Assembly: GCA_964621615.1 (NCBI GenBank)
Contig: CAZUMW010000036.1
Span: 1-48,194 of the forward strand
Direction of reading: 5' to 3'
Source: CAZUMW01 sp964621615
Lineage (GTDB): Bacteria; Desulfobacterota; WTBG01; CAIYCZ01; CAIRTM01
Length of the DNA stretch: 48,194 nucleotides
Shown: positions 17,177-25,395 of the stretch, one piece after another
Layout: each line of letters starts with the position of its first letter
Position numbering within the stretch: the stretch's first letter is position 1
Notes under the pieces: model-generated
The model's input: only the letters and a program-made list of their open reading frames with translations
Told to the model about the DNA's origin: nothing
Database searches by the model: none
Program-made: the position numbers and the translations under genes

Positions 17177-17437
17177 TCAATAGTGGTACCGGCAGGAAAT
17201 TATTACGAGATATTCTTCCTTAACAGCATATACCAGCCGGTTCGTGTCATCGATGCGGCGAGACCAGAAACCAGACAGATTTTCTTTTAATGGTTCAGGC
17301 TTCCCGATACCGTGAAAGGGATGTCGTTTTGTGTCGTCAATAAGAGCATTGATCTTTTTAAGCGTTTTTCTGTCGCCGGTTTGCCAGTATATATAATCCT
17401 TCCACGCCTCATCTGTCCAGGCCAGCTTTTTAGGCAT
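17177..17437 (-). CDS. yoeB: YoeB/Txe-family toxin
   Basis: An 86-residue ribosome-dependent mRNA endonuclease of the RelE superfamily. The segment WTDEAWKDYIYWQTGDRKTL, the GIGKPEPLKENLSGFWSRRI core and the terminal CRYHY are the family's hallmarks; the conserved Glu and Arg of the core and the terminal His-Tyr form the active site. It overlaps the upstream antitoxin gene by 8 bases, the usual coupling. It acts in the cytoplasm, where it cleaves mRNA at the ribosomal A site when free of its antitoxin. Confidence 0.95.
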   Translation of the reverse strand: MPKKLAWTDEAWKDYIYWQTGDRKTLKKINALIDDTKRHPFHGIGKPEPLKENLSGFWSRRIDDTNRLVYAVKEEYLVIISCRYHY

Positions 17438-17684
17438 CTATCAGATCCCTGAGTTTATATTTCTCCTTTTCAAACTGTTTAATTGATTTTTCAAGATGAG
17501 CGGCATTGGCGGGAGATCTCAGAAGATGAACTGTTTCCATAAAGCTGTTAAAGGTATCAAGAGACATAACAACGGCATCTTCAGTATCCCGGCGTGTAAT
17601 AACTGTGAAATCAGCATCTTTTACCACTTGATCCAGTATGGCCTTTAAATTTTTCCGCGCTTCAGTAAAGTTGATGACTTTCAT
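17430..17684 (-). CDS. yefM: YefM/Phd-family antitoxin
   Basis: An 84-residue antitoxin. The N-terminal DNA-binding part (MKVINFTEARKNLKAILDQV...FTVITRRDTEDAVVMSLD) is the Phd/YefM fold. The acidic/lysine-rich C-terminal helix (EKSIKQFEKEKYKLRDLID) would wrap the toxin. It binds YoeB and, with it, represses its own operon. GGAG stands five bases before the ATG. The palindromic operator is directly upstream, and the two genes form a complete, intact module. Confidence 0.95.
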   Translation of the reverse strand: MKVINFTEARKNLKAILDQVVKDADFTVITRRDTEDAVVMSLDTFNSFMETVHLLRSPANAAHLEKSIKQFEKEKYKLRDLIDA

Positions 17685-17695
17685 GCTATCTCCAT

Positions 17696-17721
17696 TATAT
17701 GTACAATATATAGTACATATA
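17696..17721 (-). promoter_or_regulatory. Palindromic operator of the yefM-yoeB operon
   Basis: TATATGTAC and GTACATATA form a perfect inverted repeat, 11 bases upstream of the yefM start codon. It contains the core TGTACA (17700-17705) and a TGTACT/AGTACA half site. YefM proteins are known to recognise a TGTACA core, so this is the likely autorepression site. Confidence 0.75.
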
Positions 17722-17775
17722 TAGCATATAGCAGAAGATTGTCAAGCTCTCTCGAAACCCGACAAAAGGAGACAC

Positions 17776-18819
17776 TTACTCTGTCTTCTCTGCCAGGTAT
17801 GCATCCCGGGCGGCGAAGTACTGTTCCGCCTCAGCGCGAATGCGCTCCCGTATGGGCAGATCATAGGGGCAGCGCGTTTCACACTCGCCGCAGTCTATGC
17901 AGTCGGCAACCTTTTCCATATAGGTGTTCCACTGGCCCGTGAAAATCCGCTCGGGGTCGAATTTCTTCAATGCCACCGGCGTATACATGATCGCGGAAAT
18001 CATGATGCCCTGCGGGCATGGCTGGCAGTAATTGCACATGCGGCAGAACCCGCTGCCCAGCCTGGTGCGGATGCGCTCCATCTCTTCGCGCTCATCACCG
18101 GTCAGCGGCTCGTTTGCTTCAATAATGTCTATGATTTCAGGCATTTCGCCCGGGAGCGAAATGCCGATCAGTGGCAGCACATCAGGAAACTGCTGCAGAT
18201 ATTTAAATGACAGCGCCGGGTTTTCAAGCATCCCGCCGGCCATGGGCTTCATGACGATAACGCCAACCCCGCGCTCGCGCGCCAGCGGCAGCAGATCGCG
18301 GGCCGCCTCGGTGTTTACGAAATTCAGGGCAATCATAATGGTTTCAAAGCGCCCTGATCTGACCGCCTCAAGCGCCACGGAAAGCCGGTGCGAGGTGATG
18401 CCGATGTGCCGCACGGTCCCGTTGTCCCTGGCGCGGCGGATTACGTCAAGCGGACCGTCCGGCGCAACGACCGCCTGCAGGTCGTCATCGGTGCTGACGT
18501 TGTGAAACTGATACAGGTCAATATAGCCGGTTCCCAGGCTGCTCAGGCTGGTTTCAAGATCGGCGGCGATTCCCTCTGCGGTCCGCGCGGTCGATTTGGT
18601 TGCCAGCACCACCTCATCCCGCCGCCCCTCGATCGCTTTGCCGATGCGCTCTTCGCTGCAGGTGTACATGCGTGAGGTGTCGATGAATCGGATCCCCAGA
18701 TCGAGGCTTTCCCTCACGATTTCAACCGCCTGCTCTTCCGGGGGCGTCTGGATCGGGATGCCGCCGAAACCGGGTCTGGGCACTTCAATAGTTGTTGATC
18801 CAAGGCGTATGGTATCCAT
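17776..18819 (-). CDS. Aldo/keto reductase with C-terminal iron-sulfur domain
   Basis: A 347-residue cytoplasmic oxidoreductase. The aldo/keto reductase barrel spans about 1-250 and has the catalytic tetrad D47, Y52, K75 and H106. The C-terminal region has two Cys clusters, FCRMCNYCQPCP and CIDCGECETRCP, which fit [4Fe-4S] binding as in ferredoxins. This fusion is common in anaerobes. AGGAGG stands eight bases before the ATG. The substrate is unknown. It is divergently arranged to the diheme lipoprotein gene, and toxin-antitoxin genes lie downstream. Confidence 0.92.
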   Translation of the reverse strand: MDTIRLGSTTIEVPRPGFGGIPIQTPPEEQAVEIVRESLDLGIRFIDTSRMYTCSEERIGKAIEGRRDEVVLATKSTARTAEGIAADLETSLSSLGTGYIDLYQFHNVSTDDDLQAVVAPDGPLDVIRRARDNGTVRHIGITSHRLSVALEAVRSGRFETIMIALNFVNTEAARDLLPLARERGVGVIVMKPMAGGMLENPALSFKYLQQFPDVLPLIGISLPGEMPEIIDIIEANEPLTGDEREEMERIRTRLGSGFCRMCNYCQPCPQGIMISAIMYTPVALKKFDPERIFTGQWNTYMEKVADCIDCGECETRCPYDLPIRERIRAEAEQYFAARDAYLAEKTE

Positions 18820-18981
18820 AGGTGATTACCTCCTGCTCGATGTGTTGTGCTGCAGGCGCTCGGGCACGCAGCACAATATATATGTCGGCTCACGGCACAG
18901 CAGCGTGCACAAATTGATTTTCTCACAGAATCAGCGTGAATACCAATCCTAAAAATATGTCAAAATTTATTATGGCAGCTA

Positions 18982-19010
18982 TTGACACCGCCCCCGCACG
19001 CCCCTATACT
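18982..19010 (+). promoter_or_regulatory. Sigma70-type promoter of the diheme lipoprotein gene
   Basis: TTGACA, 17-base spacer, TATACT, about 80 bases ahead of the start codon. The strong consensus match suggests constitutive expression. Confidence 0.7.
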
Positions 19011-19092
19011 TTGACAGCCGCACAGGCCTGTACCGGGAGGCCCCGCGCTGTGTGCGGCGAGCACAAACACTGTAAAAGGGAGGGGGATACGC

Positions 19093-20391
19093 ATGAACAG
19101 TACCAGAGCTATTGCCGCCGCCGCAGCTTTTTCGATCGCCGCATTATGTTTCATTGCAGCAGGGTGCAGAACGGATACCGATACGGTCACCTATGACCCT
19201 GTCATTACAGGTATCATAAGCGCCAGCTGCTTTCCCTGTCACGAATCAAACGCTGTGTCGGGCGGCGTTGTTCTTGATACGTATGAGGGCGTCAAGAAAA
19301 CCGTAACCGACACATCGCTGGTTAATGCTATAAATCACAACGAGGGCTACAGCCCGATGCCGGAGGGTGCTGACAAGCTTTCCCGGTCGGATATCGACAC
19401 CATACAGACATGGATCAAAAACGGCTCCTTTGAAACCGAGCCGATTGACGGTGTTTTTATTCAGCCGTTCACTTCCTGCCAGGGCCTTGAGGCCGGCGAT
19501 AACCGCACCTCGGAAGACGGGCTCGTGTGTACCAGCGTTGCCATTTCCGGGAGCACGGAGCAGGGGCGCTCATTCATGGACTACGGATCCTGCGATGTGG
19601 TGCTCACCCAGCGGCCCTACTGGTATAAAGCGCCGTTCAACAAGGTCGATCCGGATGACCCGCGCCTTAACGACGAATCATTTATGACGGAGCTGCAGTG
19701 GATAAACAGCCAGGTGCGGGCCTCTGGGTGCATATGCTGCCATGATACCGAGAGCAGCGGCAGGCGGGCGGCTGTGTGGGATATCAGCGCAGAGGGCGTC
19801 TGGACCGATCAGCTGAGCGATCAGGGCGTTGCCATTCTCGCCGGGAAGGTATCATCGGAGATCCTCGGCAAATTCACGGCTGAGAACAATAACGGGTTCA
19901 GCCGGGATTTTACCGGCTTTCCCACAACCGATGTGGAGCGGGTGCAGACGTTTTTTCAAAACGAGCTTGACCGCCGCGGGGTGACCGATGCGGACATCGC
20001 AGAGATGCCGGAGTTCGGCTCATTCATAGTCGATATTATTGAAAAAGAGCCGGCTGCCTGCACTGACGGGGAGGGCCTCTCTGAAGACGGAAAGCTCTAC
20101 TGGAGAAAAGACCCCGCCCGGTATATTTATGTGAAAGAAAAAGGCTCCGAAAACCCCGGCGTGCCGCCAAGCAATGACAACCCTGAAGGGGTGCTCTGGC
20201 GCCTTGACGTGATGCCCAACCAGGAGGCGCTCGACCCCGGCATTACCTATGGTCAGGTTCCGGAAGGAACCTGTCAGGTGACGCCTGACAACGGGACCGC
20301 GCCCGGGCTGGTGAGCGGGAAGCAGTATCACCTCTACGTGCTTGAGGATATACTGGTGCCGGCGTGCAACTGTATATTTACCGCGCCGTGA
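19093..20391 (+). CDS. Diheme c-type cytochrome lipoprotein
   Basis: A 432-residue exported protein. The signal peptide ends in a lipobox (FIAAGC, C25), so it is lipid-anchored. Two heme motifs are seen: CFPCH (46-50), in a short planctomycete-type cytochrome segment followed by GYSPMPEGADKLS, and CICCH (213-217). The rest has no motif I recognise. AGGGAGG is upstream. It has its own strong promoter and a divergent oxidoreductase neighbour. It could act in extracytoplasmic electron transfer; the fold of the long middle and C-terminal regions is unknown to me. Confidence 0.85.
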   Translation: MNSTRAIAAAAAFSIAALCFIAAGCRTDTDTVTYDPVITGIISASCFPCHESNAVSGGVVLDTYEGVKKTVTDTSLVNAINHNEGYSPMPEGADKLSRSDIDTIQTWIKNGSFETEPIDGVFIQPFTSCQGLEAGDNRTSEDGLVCTSVAISGSTEQGRSFMDYGSCDVVLTQRPYWYKAPFNKVDPDDPRLNDESFMTELQWINSQVRASGCICCHDTESSGRRAAVWDISAEGVWTDQLSDQGVAILAGKVSSEILGKFTAENNNGFSRDFTGFPTTDVERVQTFFQNELDRRGVTDADIAEMPEFGSFIVDIIEKEPAACTDGEGLSEDGKLYWRKDPARYIYVKEKGSENPGVPPSNDNPEGVLWRLDVMPNQEALDPGITYGQVPEGTCQVTPDNGTAPGLVSGKQYHLYVLEDILVPACNCIFTAP

Positions 20392-20434
20392 GATTTCGGC
20401 ATATGCCTGACAGAAAAAAATATGTAAAAAAAAG

Positions 20435-20462
20435 TTGTATTTATTTTTTTCTATGCTAAACT
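20435..20462 (+). promoter_or_regulatory. Possible promoter of the csp leader
   Basis: TTGTAT, 16-base spacer, TAAACT, in an AT-rich stretch. I see no better promoter between here and the csp start codon. Confidence 0.4.
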
Positions 20463-20512
20463 TTTATTTAACCTAAAGCGCAGTACCTGTTTGTAGTCGC
20501 ATTACAAAAAAT

Positions 20513-20550
20513 AAAGACCGCACAGTCCGCAATGGGTGTGCGGTCTTTTT
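20513..20550 (+). terminator. Intrinsic terminator or attenuator in the csp leader
   Basis: AAAGACCGCACA pairs with TGTGCGGTCTTT over 12 bp with a 12-base loop, followed by T residues. It could end the upstream cytochrome transcript. Because it lies between the possible csp promoter and the gene, it could also be an attenuator. A second small hairpin, GGCTCC/GGAGCC, lies at about 20616-20632. Confidence 0.75.
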
Positions 20551-20655
20551 GTTAAGACGAACAACCGGACTGCCCGCCCCGGCCGCACAGAGCGGCAGGG
20601 CACAAACACAGTGTGGCTCCATGCAGGAGCCGAGTACAAGAAGGAGTACAGAGTA

Positions 20656-20856
20656 ATGAAGGAAGGAACAGTAAAGTGGTTTAATGATTCCAAGGGCTTC
20701 GGTTTTATCGAACAGGATGGCGGAGATGATGTTTTTGTCCATCACACTGCCATTAAAGCCGACGGGTTCAGAACCCTCACCGAGGGCGCCCGCGTACAGT
20801 TCGACGTTGTCGAAGGGTCCAAAGGCCCGGCTGCAGCCAATGTTGTACCGCTGTAG
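20656..20856 (+). CDS. csp: Cold-shock domain protein
   Basis: A 66-residue single-strand RNA/DNA-binding protein of the CspA family. RNP1 (KGFGFI, 13-18) and RNP2 (VFVHH, 26-30) are intact, and length is typical. AAGGAG stands ten bases before the ATG. The longer in-frame start at 20536 crosses the leader hairpins and is rejected. The structured leader of about 200 bases fits a cold-shock gene, where mRNA folding often decides expression. Confidence 0.97.
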   Translation: MKEGTVKWFNDSKGFGFIEQDGGDDVFVHHTAIKADGFRTLTEGARVQFDVVEGSKGPAAANVVPL

Positions 20857-20872
20857 GATGTATCATTAGCCG

Positions 20873-20910
20873 AAAAAAAAAGCCCTGCGTTACGCAGGGC
20901 TTTTTTTTTT
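20873..20910. terminator. Bidirectional intrinsic terminator after csp
   Basis: AGCCCTGCG-TTA-CGCAGGGCT with A residues before and T residues after. It can stop both csp and the converging small membrane-protein gene. Confidence 0.92.
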
Positions 20911-20931
20911 GCCCTCTCTCTGCTGTCGGGC

Positions 20932-21168
20932 TTATATGGTTGATTTTGTAAAAATACCCAGAACGAACCTGTTCATTTTAGCACCGATGCCGCTGTAGAT
21001 AATAAGGGCGATCAGCGCAGATACCGCAAACACCACCAGCCATTTCTGCTTCGGGGTGAACGCGGTGCTGCGCAGAAGCGCGTACACTCCAAGCGGGGGG
21101 AACGCCTGCAGTGAAAAGATTACTTTTGCCCGGTTGTTGTACCATTTTTCTTTCAGAGATGTGTCCAT
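20932..21168 (-). CDS. Small inner-membrane protein of unknown function
   Basis: A 78-residue protein with two hydrophobic spans (about 17-33 and 41-61) joined by a charged FTPKQKWL loop. The segment KVIFSLQAFPPLGVYALLRS recalls small membrane proteins with an FPPxGIY motif. GAGGA stands before the ATG. It converges on csp. No function is evident. Confidence 0.75.
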   Translation of the reverse strand: MDTSLKEKWYNNRAKVIFSLQAFPPLGVYALLRSTAFTPKQKWLVVFAVSALIALIIYSGIGAKMNRFVLGIFTKSTI

Positions 21169-21309
21169 ATGCCGATCCTCACTTTTGTTTTTTTGCCGAA
21201 AAGGATGGCCTGCTCTGCCCCCCTGCAGGCCGGATTGTTACTTCACTATACCATATTTTCAGATAGACATACCATAAGAAATATGTATCCCTGCGCGTGA
21301 AGCGGCGTG

Positions 21310-22452
21310 TTACATCTCCCGCCACTTGTTTTCTATCCGGCAGACATTGTCGTAGCCGCGCGCCATCATCAGGGCATCCACAAGGGTTATGGCCGCCATG
21401 GCCTCAACCACGGCATATATTCTTCCCAGCAGCGTCGGGTCGCGCCTGGTGATGGGCTCCAGCTTTTCGATTTCCTTTTTCGGCATGTTGACGCTGTCCT
21501 GGACTTTACTGATTGTCGGCGTGGGTTTGACAGCCAGGCGCGCAACAATCTCTTCACCGGTACTTATGCCGCCGAGCAGCCCCCCGGCGTGGTTGGTCTT
21601 AAAGCCGATTCTTCCTTCTTTTTCACAGAACTCATCATTGCATTCCGATCCCTTCATGCTGCCGACACCGAACCCGGCCCCGAACTCGATGCCCTTCACG
21701 GCACCGATAGAAAGCAGCGCATGCCCGAGCAGCGCGCTCAGCTTGTCAAATACGGGCTCGCCCAGGCCCGCCGGAACGCCCGTGATGCGAAGGGTCAGGA
21801 TACCGCCGGCCGTGTCGCCTTCATCCTTGATTTCAAGAACCCGCTGTTCCATTTTCTCCGCAGCCTCGAGATCTGGACAGTTGATTTCGTTTTTCCGGTA
21901 ATTCTTTTTTGCCTCCTCGAAGCTCATGTCGCGGGCTTTGATGTCCATGCACTGTGTTGTGTATGATATGAGGTCGATTCCCTCTTTTGACAGAATATGT
22001 TTGGCCACTGCACCGCCGGCCACGCGGCCGACCGTTTCGCGGCCCGAGGCCCGGCCTGCGCCGCACCAGTCCTGATTCTGCCCGTATTTTGTATAAAAGC
22101 AGTAGGTGGCATGTCCGGGCCGGCACAGATCCTTGTACTGGCGGTACTGGTCGACGTGAATATCCTGCGTGTCGACATTGTAGATGATGATGCCGACCGG
22201 TGCGCCTGTGGTGACGCCGTCCTGTCCGAGGCCTGCAAAAATATGGCACTGATCCGTTTCCTTGCGCGGGGAATTCAGCTTGCCCACGCCCGGCCTTCTT
22301 TTGTCGAGCTCCTCCTGTACCATCTTATCGGTCAGGGCAAGGCCGGGCGGCACGCCGTCGACAATAACTGACAGTCCGCTGCCTTTGCCGATACCGTAGC
22401 TTTCCCCGACCGCGGTAACTCTGAATAGCCTTCCGAATGTATTGCCGAGCAT
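21310..22452 (-). CDS. aroC: Chorismate synthase
   Basis: Converts 5-enolpyruvylshikimate 3-phosphate to chorismate, the last step of the shikimate pathway, using reduced FMN. The 380-residue length and motifs are typical: GESYGIGKGSGLSVIVDG at the start, RPGHATYCFYTKYG, GRASGRETVGRVAGGAVAK, and the C-terminal NHAGGLLGGISTGEEI and KPTPTI. AGGAGG precedes the ATG. It stands alone here, without other aro genes. No attenuator or Trp/Phe/Tyr leader is visible upstream. Confidence 0.98.
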   Translation of the reverse strand: MLGNTFGRLFRVTAVGESYGIGKGSGLSVIVDGVPPGLALTDKMVQEELDKRRPGVGKLNSPRKETDQCHIFAGLGQDGVTTGAPVGIIIYNVDTQDIHVDQYRQYKDLCRPGHATYCFYTKYGQNQDWCGAGRASGRETVGRVAGGAVAKHILSKEGIDLISYTTQCMDIKARDMSFEEAKKNYRKNEINCPDLEAAEKMEQRVLEIKDEGDTAGGILTLRITGVPAGLGEPVFDKLSALLGHALLSIGAVKGIEFGAGFGVGSMKGSECNDEFCEKEGRIGFKTNHAGGLLGGISTGEEIVARLAVKPTPTISKVQDSVNMPKKEIEKLEPITRRDPTLLGRIYAVVEAMAAITLVDALMMARGYDNVCRIENKWREM

Positions 22453-22738
22453 TGGTATCCTCCTGTGGGTTATGGGATTAAAGGTTCAGGGGTTTTTGTT
22501 TTTTGGGGGGATATCTTTTGTGCCACCCCTTTTTATAATTGTGCTATTTGGCGTTACTGAAAAAGGGGGACGGGGATTGTCTAATTCCCTTAAAATATCG
22601 CACCCGAAGGATTCTCCTGCCTCTGTCGATATACTTCCCGGCCGGGGGAGGGATTTTAACAGTCCCCTCTGACTAAACCAGGCTGGCAGACAGAAGGCCG
22701 GATCCCGCTGCTGCTCCTGCAACCACACTGCTATCGTA

Positions 22739-24499
22739 CTATGCTGTGTCGGCAATGAGCCGCAGGAGCTCTTTTGCCGCCGACTCCGGGCCGGTCCGCT
22801 CCATGCCGGGTATACCGAGCCGCGTGCGTATTTGTCCGACAAACACGCCGGCGTCAAAAAATGCCGGGAAATATTCGCCCGCCAGCTTCTCGTGCAGATC
22901 TTTATATTGGGGGGGGCCGAATATGTTTGCAAAATATGAGTGCACCAGCCCCTTGGTGCTGGTAGTGCCCTTGCTCATGACAGCACCCTCCCTGAACACG
23001 TGCAGCGCCGACTCGGCAGAGGGGAAGCGCTCGATGACCGGATGGTCGTCATCGACTTCCTCATAATTGTTTGCATACAGGATATAGTCGATATGATACC
23101 CGCGCACAACATCCTCGTAGGTAGTCACAGGCAGCACGATCCGGGCGTTGGTCTGGCTCGGGCTCATTATAATCGACCGGTCGATCTGGCCGAACGCATA
23201 GCCGGGCTGCAGATCGTCAAGCCTGAGAAATGCTCCTGTTTCGGTGCCGTAGCCGATAATGTGCCCGCTGTCGTCGCGGTCAAGAGAGCCCATGTCGTCG
23301 GCAATAATGATCATTTCCCTGATATGCTCCACCCCGAGCAGGCGGAACGATTCAAGGGTTTCTGATTTGCCGGCGCCGGTATCTCCAATGATCAGAACCG
23401 TTGCATCTCCGCCGCCCTGAAGAACGATTCGGACGAGGGCGCCGTGAAACGGCAGCCTGCCGGACTTCATGACCGTTATATTGTGAAGGGTCAGAACCAT
23501 CTTTTTCAGATACCCGAAATAGCCGAATTCATCCCTGCCGGGCACGGCGGCAACGAGGAGATCGTTTTCAGTGTCGTCAAAAAAGATCGTCGGGAACTCA
23601 GCCAGGTCGTCGAGCGCATCGCCGGGAACACCGAAGGCATACACGGCATCCGGCTTCCGCTTCAGATCCTCATCCGCTGCCAGCTCAAAAAGGTTGCACA
23701 GAGAAAAGCCCAGCTCATAGAATTTTTCATGAAAACAGATAAGAATCAGCAGATGGCCGACTTTCGCCGGATAGCACAGCCACTCATCTTCATTGATGCT
23801 GAAATGCTCCAGCGGGTTACGGTCCACCTTTATGAAACTGCCGGCTCTTTTGTTCATCGGCGGATTCAGCACCAGCGGCGGATACAGCAGGACCTGTCTG
23901 ATAAGAAAGAGGCGGTTCAGATTATTATAGGGGGCGCTGAGGCCGATAAAATTTCTGGGAAATGCAATTGACGCAATTTCCGCCCCCGCCCTGACCTGGC
24001 GGTAAATGTTCGGGTGATGGCCCGTCAGGTTTTCACGAACATCACGGTAGGTCGCACGGGTGAGATGCGTCAGCTTTTCAATGGTTTCATTGAAGGTCCG
24101 GTACGGCCGCTTATCCAGCTGATCGCCTTCTGTGGTGCAGATGACAAACCGGTCAAAGGTGCGCCAGAAGTTGTACAGATACTCGATGAACCCGTCAAAT
24201 AACAAGGGATCCTCAAAAAAAACCTCTGCGCCCTCTACGACCCTGGGAACCAGGCTGCCCTGCATCTTGCACAAATAAAGAAAAGTCTCCTGCAGCACGG
24301 CAAGATTTTCTTCGTTGGGCTGCCCTGTGCCGAATATCCCCAGGAGCATTGACTGCCGCTCCTGCAGGTTTCTGACCGCCATATGGAGAACCTCTTTAAA
24401 TAAGCCGCTTGAAATAAGCTCTTCAGGCGTTTCACACATCCGGCCCGGCGACCTGATGATTATTTTGTTTTCAACGATGCTGTACTGTATGCCGTTCAT
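22739..24499 (-). CDS. PEPCK/HPr-kinase-like P-loop protein
   Basis: A 586-residue protein with a Walker A of the PEP-carboxykinase-like group, LIIGDTGAGKSETLESF, in its second half. Downstream come DDMGSLDRDD and a long conserved region (SQTNARIVLPVTTYED). The first half has no known motif. Annotation of relatives varies between PEPCK-like and HPr-kinase-like; I would not give it a metabolic role. AGGAG precedes the ATG at 24499, inside a longer frame to 24751 that crosses a terminator and is rejected. The leader of about 250 bases has a promoter and an intrinsic terminator ahead of the gene. Confidence 0.8.
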   Translation of the reverse strand: MNGIQYSIVENKIIIRSPGRMCETPEELISSGLFKEVLHMAVRNLQERQSMLLGIFGTGQPNEENLAVLQETFLYLCKMQGSLVPRVVEGAEVFFEDPLLFDGFIEYLYNFWRTFDRFVICTTEGDQLDKRPYRTFNETIEKLTHLTRATYRDVRENLTGHHPNIYRQVRAGAEIASIAFPRNFIGLSAPYNNLNRLFLIRQVLLYPPLVLNPPMNKRAGSFIKVDRNPLEHFSINEDEWLCYPAKVGHLLILICFHEKFYELGFSLCNLFELAADEDLKRKPDAVYAFGVPGDALDDLAEFPTIFFDDTENDLLVAAVPGRDEFGYFGYLKKMVLTLHNITVMKSGRLPFHGALVRIVLQGGGDATVLIIGDTGAGKSETLESFRLLGVEHIREMIIIADDMGSLDRDDSGHIIGYGTETGAFLRLDDLQPGYAFGQIDRSIIMSPSQTNARIVLPVTTYEDVVRGYHIDYILYANNYEEVDDDHPVIERFPSAESALHVFREGAVMSKGTTSTKGLVHSYFANIFGPPQYKDLHEKLAGEYFPAFFDAGVFVGQIRTRLGIPGMERTGPESAAKELLRLIADTA

Positions 24500-24643
24500 T
24501 GTGTCTCCTGAATCCCGGGTACATCCCTGTGCGGGATTATTGTGCAGAAACAGCTGGTACTGTTTGAGGGTGCGGATACCGATTCCCGCCCCGCTCCCGA
24601 CAAAAAAATGAAAAGGATATATATCGATTAATAGTGCAAAGAC

Positions 24644-24691
24644 AAAAAAAGCCGGCACTCTCCCGTGTTCACGGAATTTGAGTGCCGGCTT
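24644..24691 (-). terminator. Intrinsic terminator or attenuator before the PEPCK-like gene
   Basis: On the minus strand AAGCCGGCACTC pairs with GAGTGCCGGCTT (12 bp), with a small inner hairpin CCGTG/CACGG, then seven T residues. It lies 145 bases before the gene's start codon and downstream of a possible promoter, so it may be conditional. A second 8-bp hairpin (ACAGCCAT/ATGGCTGT) lies just before it, at about 24705-24727. Confidence 0.8.
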
Positions 24692-24760
24692 ACTGGTATA
24701 GCCAACAGCCATTCCGGATGGCTGTCTTCCAACCTGTCTGCCGAGTAACAATATTAATTT

Positions 24761-24790
24761 TTATTATGACAACATTTGCAAAAAAGTCAA
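24761..24790 (-). promoter_or_regulatory. Possible promoter of the PEPCK-like gene
   Basis: On the minus strand TTGACT (24790-24785), then an 18-base spacer and TAATAA, or 17 bases and ATAATA. The intrinsic terminator described at 24644-24691 lies downstream of it and before the coding region. Confidence 0.5.
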
Positions 24791-24803
24791 GTGCAAAGTG
24801 CGC

Positions 24804-24844
24804 ACTATATACAATGCACGGGAAAGCCGTGTATTGTATATAGT
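24804..24844. repeat. 18-bp inverted repeat at the end of the DUF2294 gene
   Basis: ACTATATACAATGCACGG and its reverse complement with one mismatch, separated by GAAAG. It overlaps the last base of the stop codon. No U-tract follows, so it may protect the 3' end or bind a protein. Confidence 0.6.
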
Positions 24845-25221
24845 CAGCCTTTTTTTACAAACCTGTTTTCCAGATTGTTTTTTAACGTCAATATGATGAA
24901 CCGCTCACCGGTAACCGTGCTTATGTCCGAATGCAGGCTGATAATCTCGGCGCCGGTGATCGTCCCGATACCTTCCTGAATCATGTCCTGAGAGTTTTCA
25001 ATAAGCCGTTCGCGCACCTGCTTGACCAGCCGTGACCCGTCCGGCTCTTTAGCGAGATTTTTTTCAGCCGGTGTCAGTATGCCCTTTACCCGCACAAGAA
25101 TGATATCCTGAATAATAAACGTGCGCACCTCAGAGGGGCCCCTGCCGAGCTGCTCCTTTTCAAAGCTGGTGATCCATGCTGATATTTCCGCTTCTGTCTG
25201 TCCCTTTGTTTTACCGGACAT
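24844..25221 (-). CDS. DUF2294 family protein
   Basis: A 125-residue cytoplasmic protein. The pattern KTKGQTEAEISAWITSFEKEQLGRGP, VRTFIIQDIILVRVKGILTPAEKNLAK and SLHSDISTVTGERFIILTL is what I know from DUF2294 proteins. Their function is unknown. The start codon is at 25221 (ATG TCC GGT). It lies between the PEPCK-like gene and fdhD on the same strand, each separated by more than 100 bases. Confidence 0.88.
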   Translation of the reverse strand: MSGKTKGQTEAEISAWITSFEKEQLGRGPSEVRTFIIQDIILVRVKGILTPAEKNLAKEPDGSRLVKQVRERLIENSQDMIQEGIGTITGAEIISLHSDISTVTGERFIILTLKNNLENRFVKKG

Positions 25222-25395
25222 GTGTCTACTCTAAATTTATATGGTGCAAAATTTTGTATCGAAAGGATAACAATTGTAGATAAATATTATAATATTATAC
25301 AGACAGCAAAACCGTCAACAGTTTATTGATCGCCCCGGACCGGAATGCACAGCCGGGCTCCTCCCCCTGTGCGGGTTATTCGATGAGACGGTTGT

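Noticed and set aside
22453..22738. A leader peptide or attenuator upstream of aroC
   Set aside because: No Trp/Phe/Tyr-rich short frame or terminator seen there; the stretch shows no gene on either strand.
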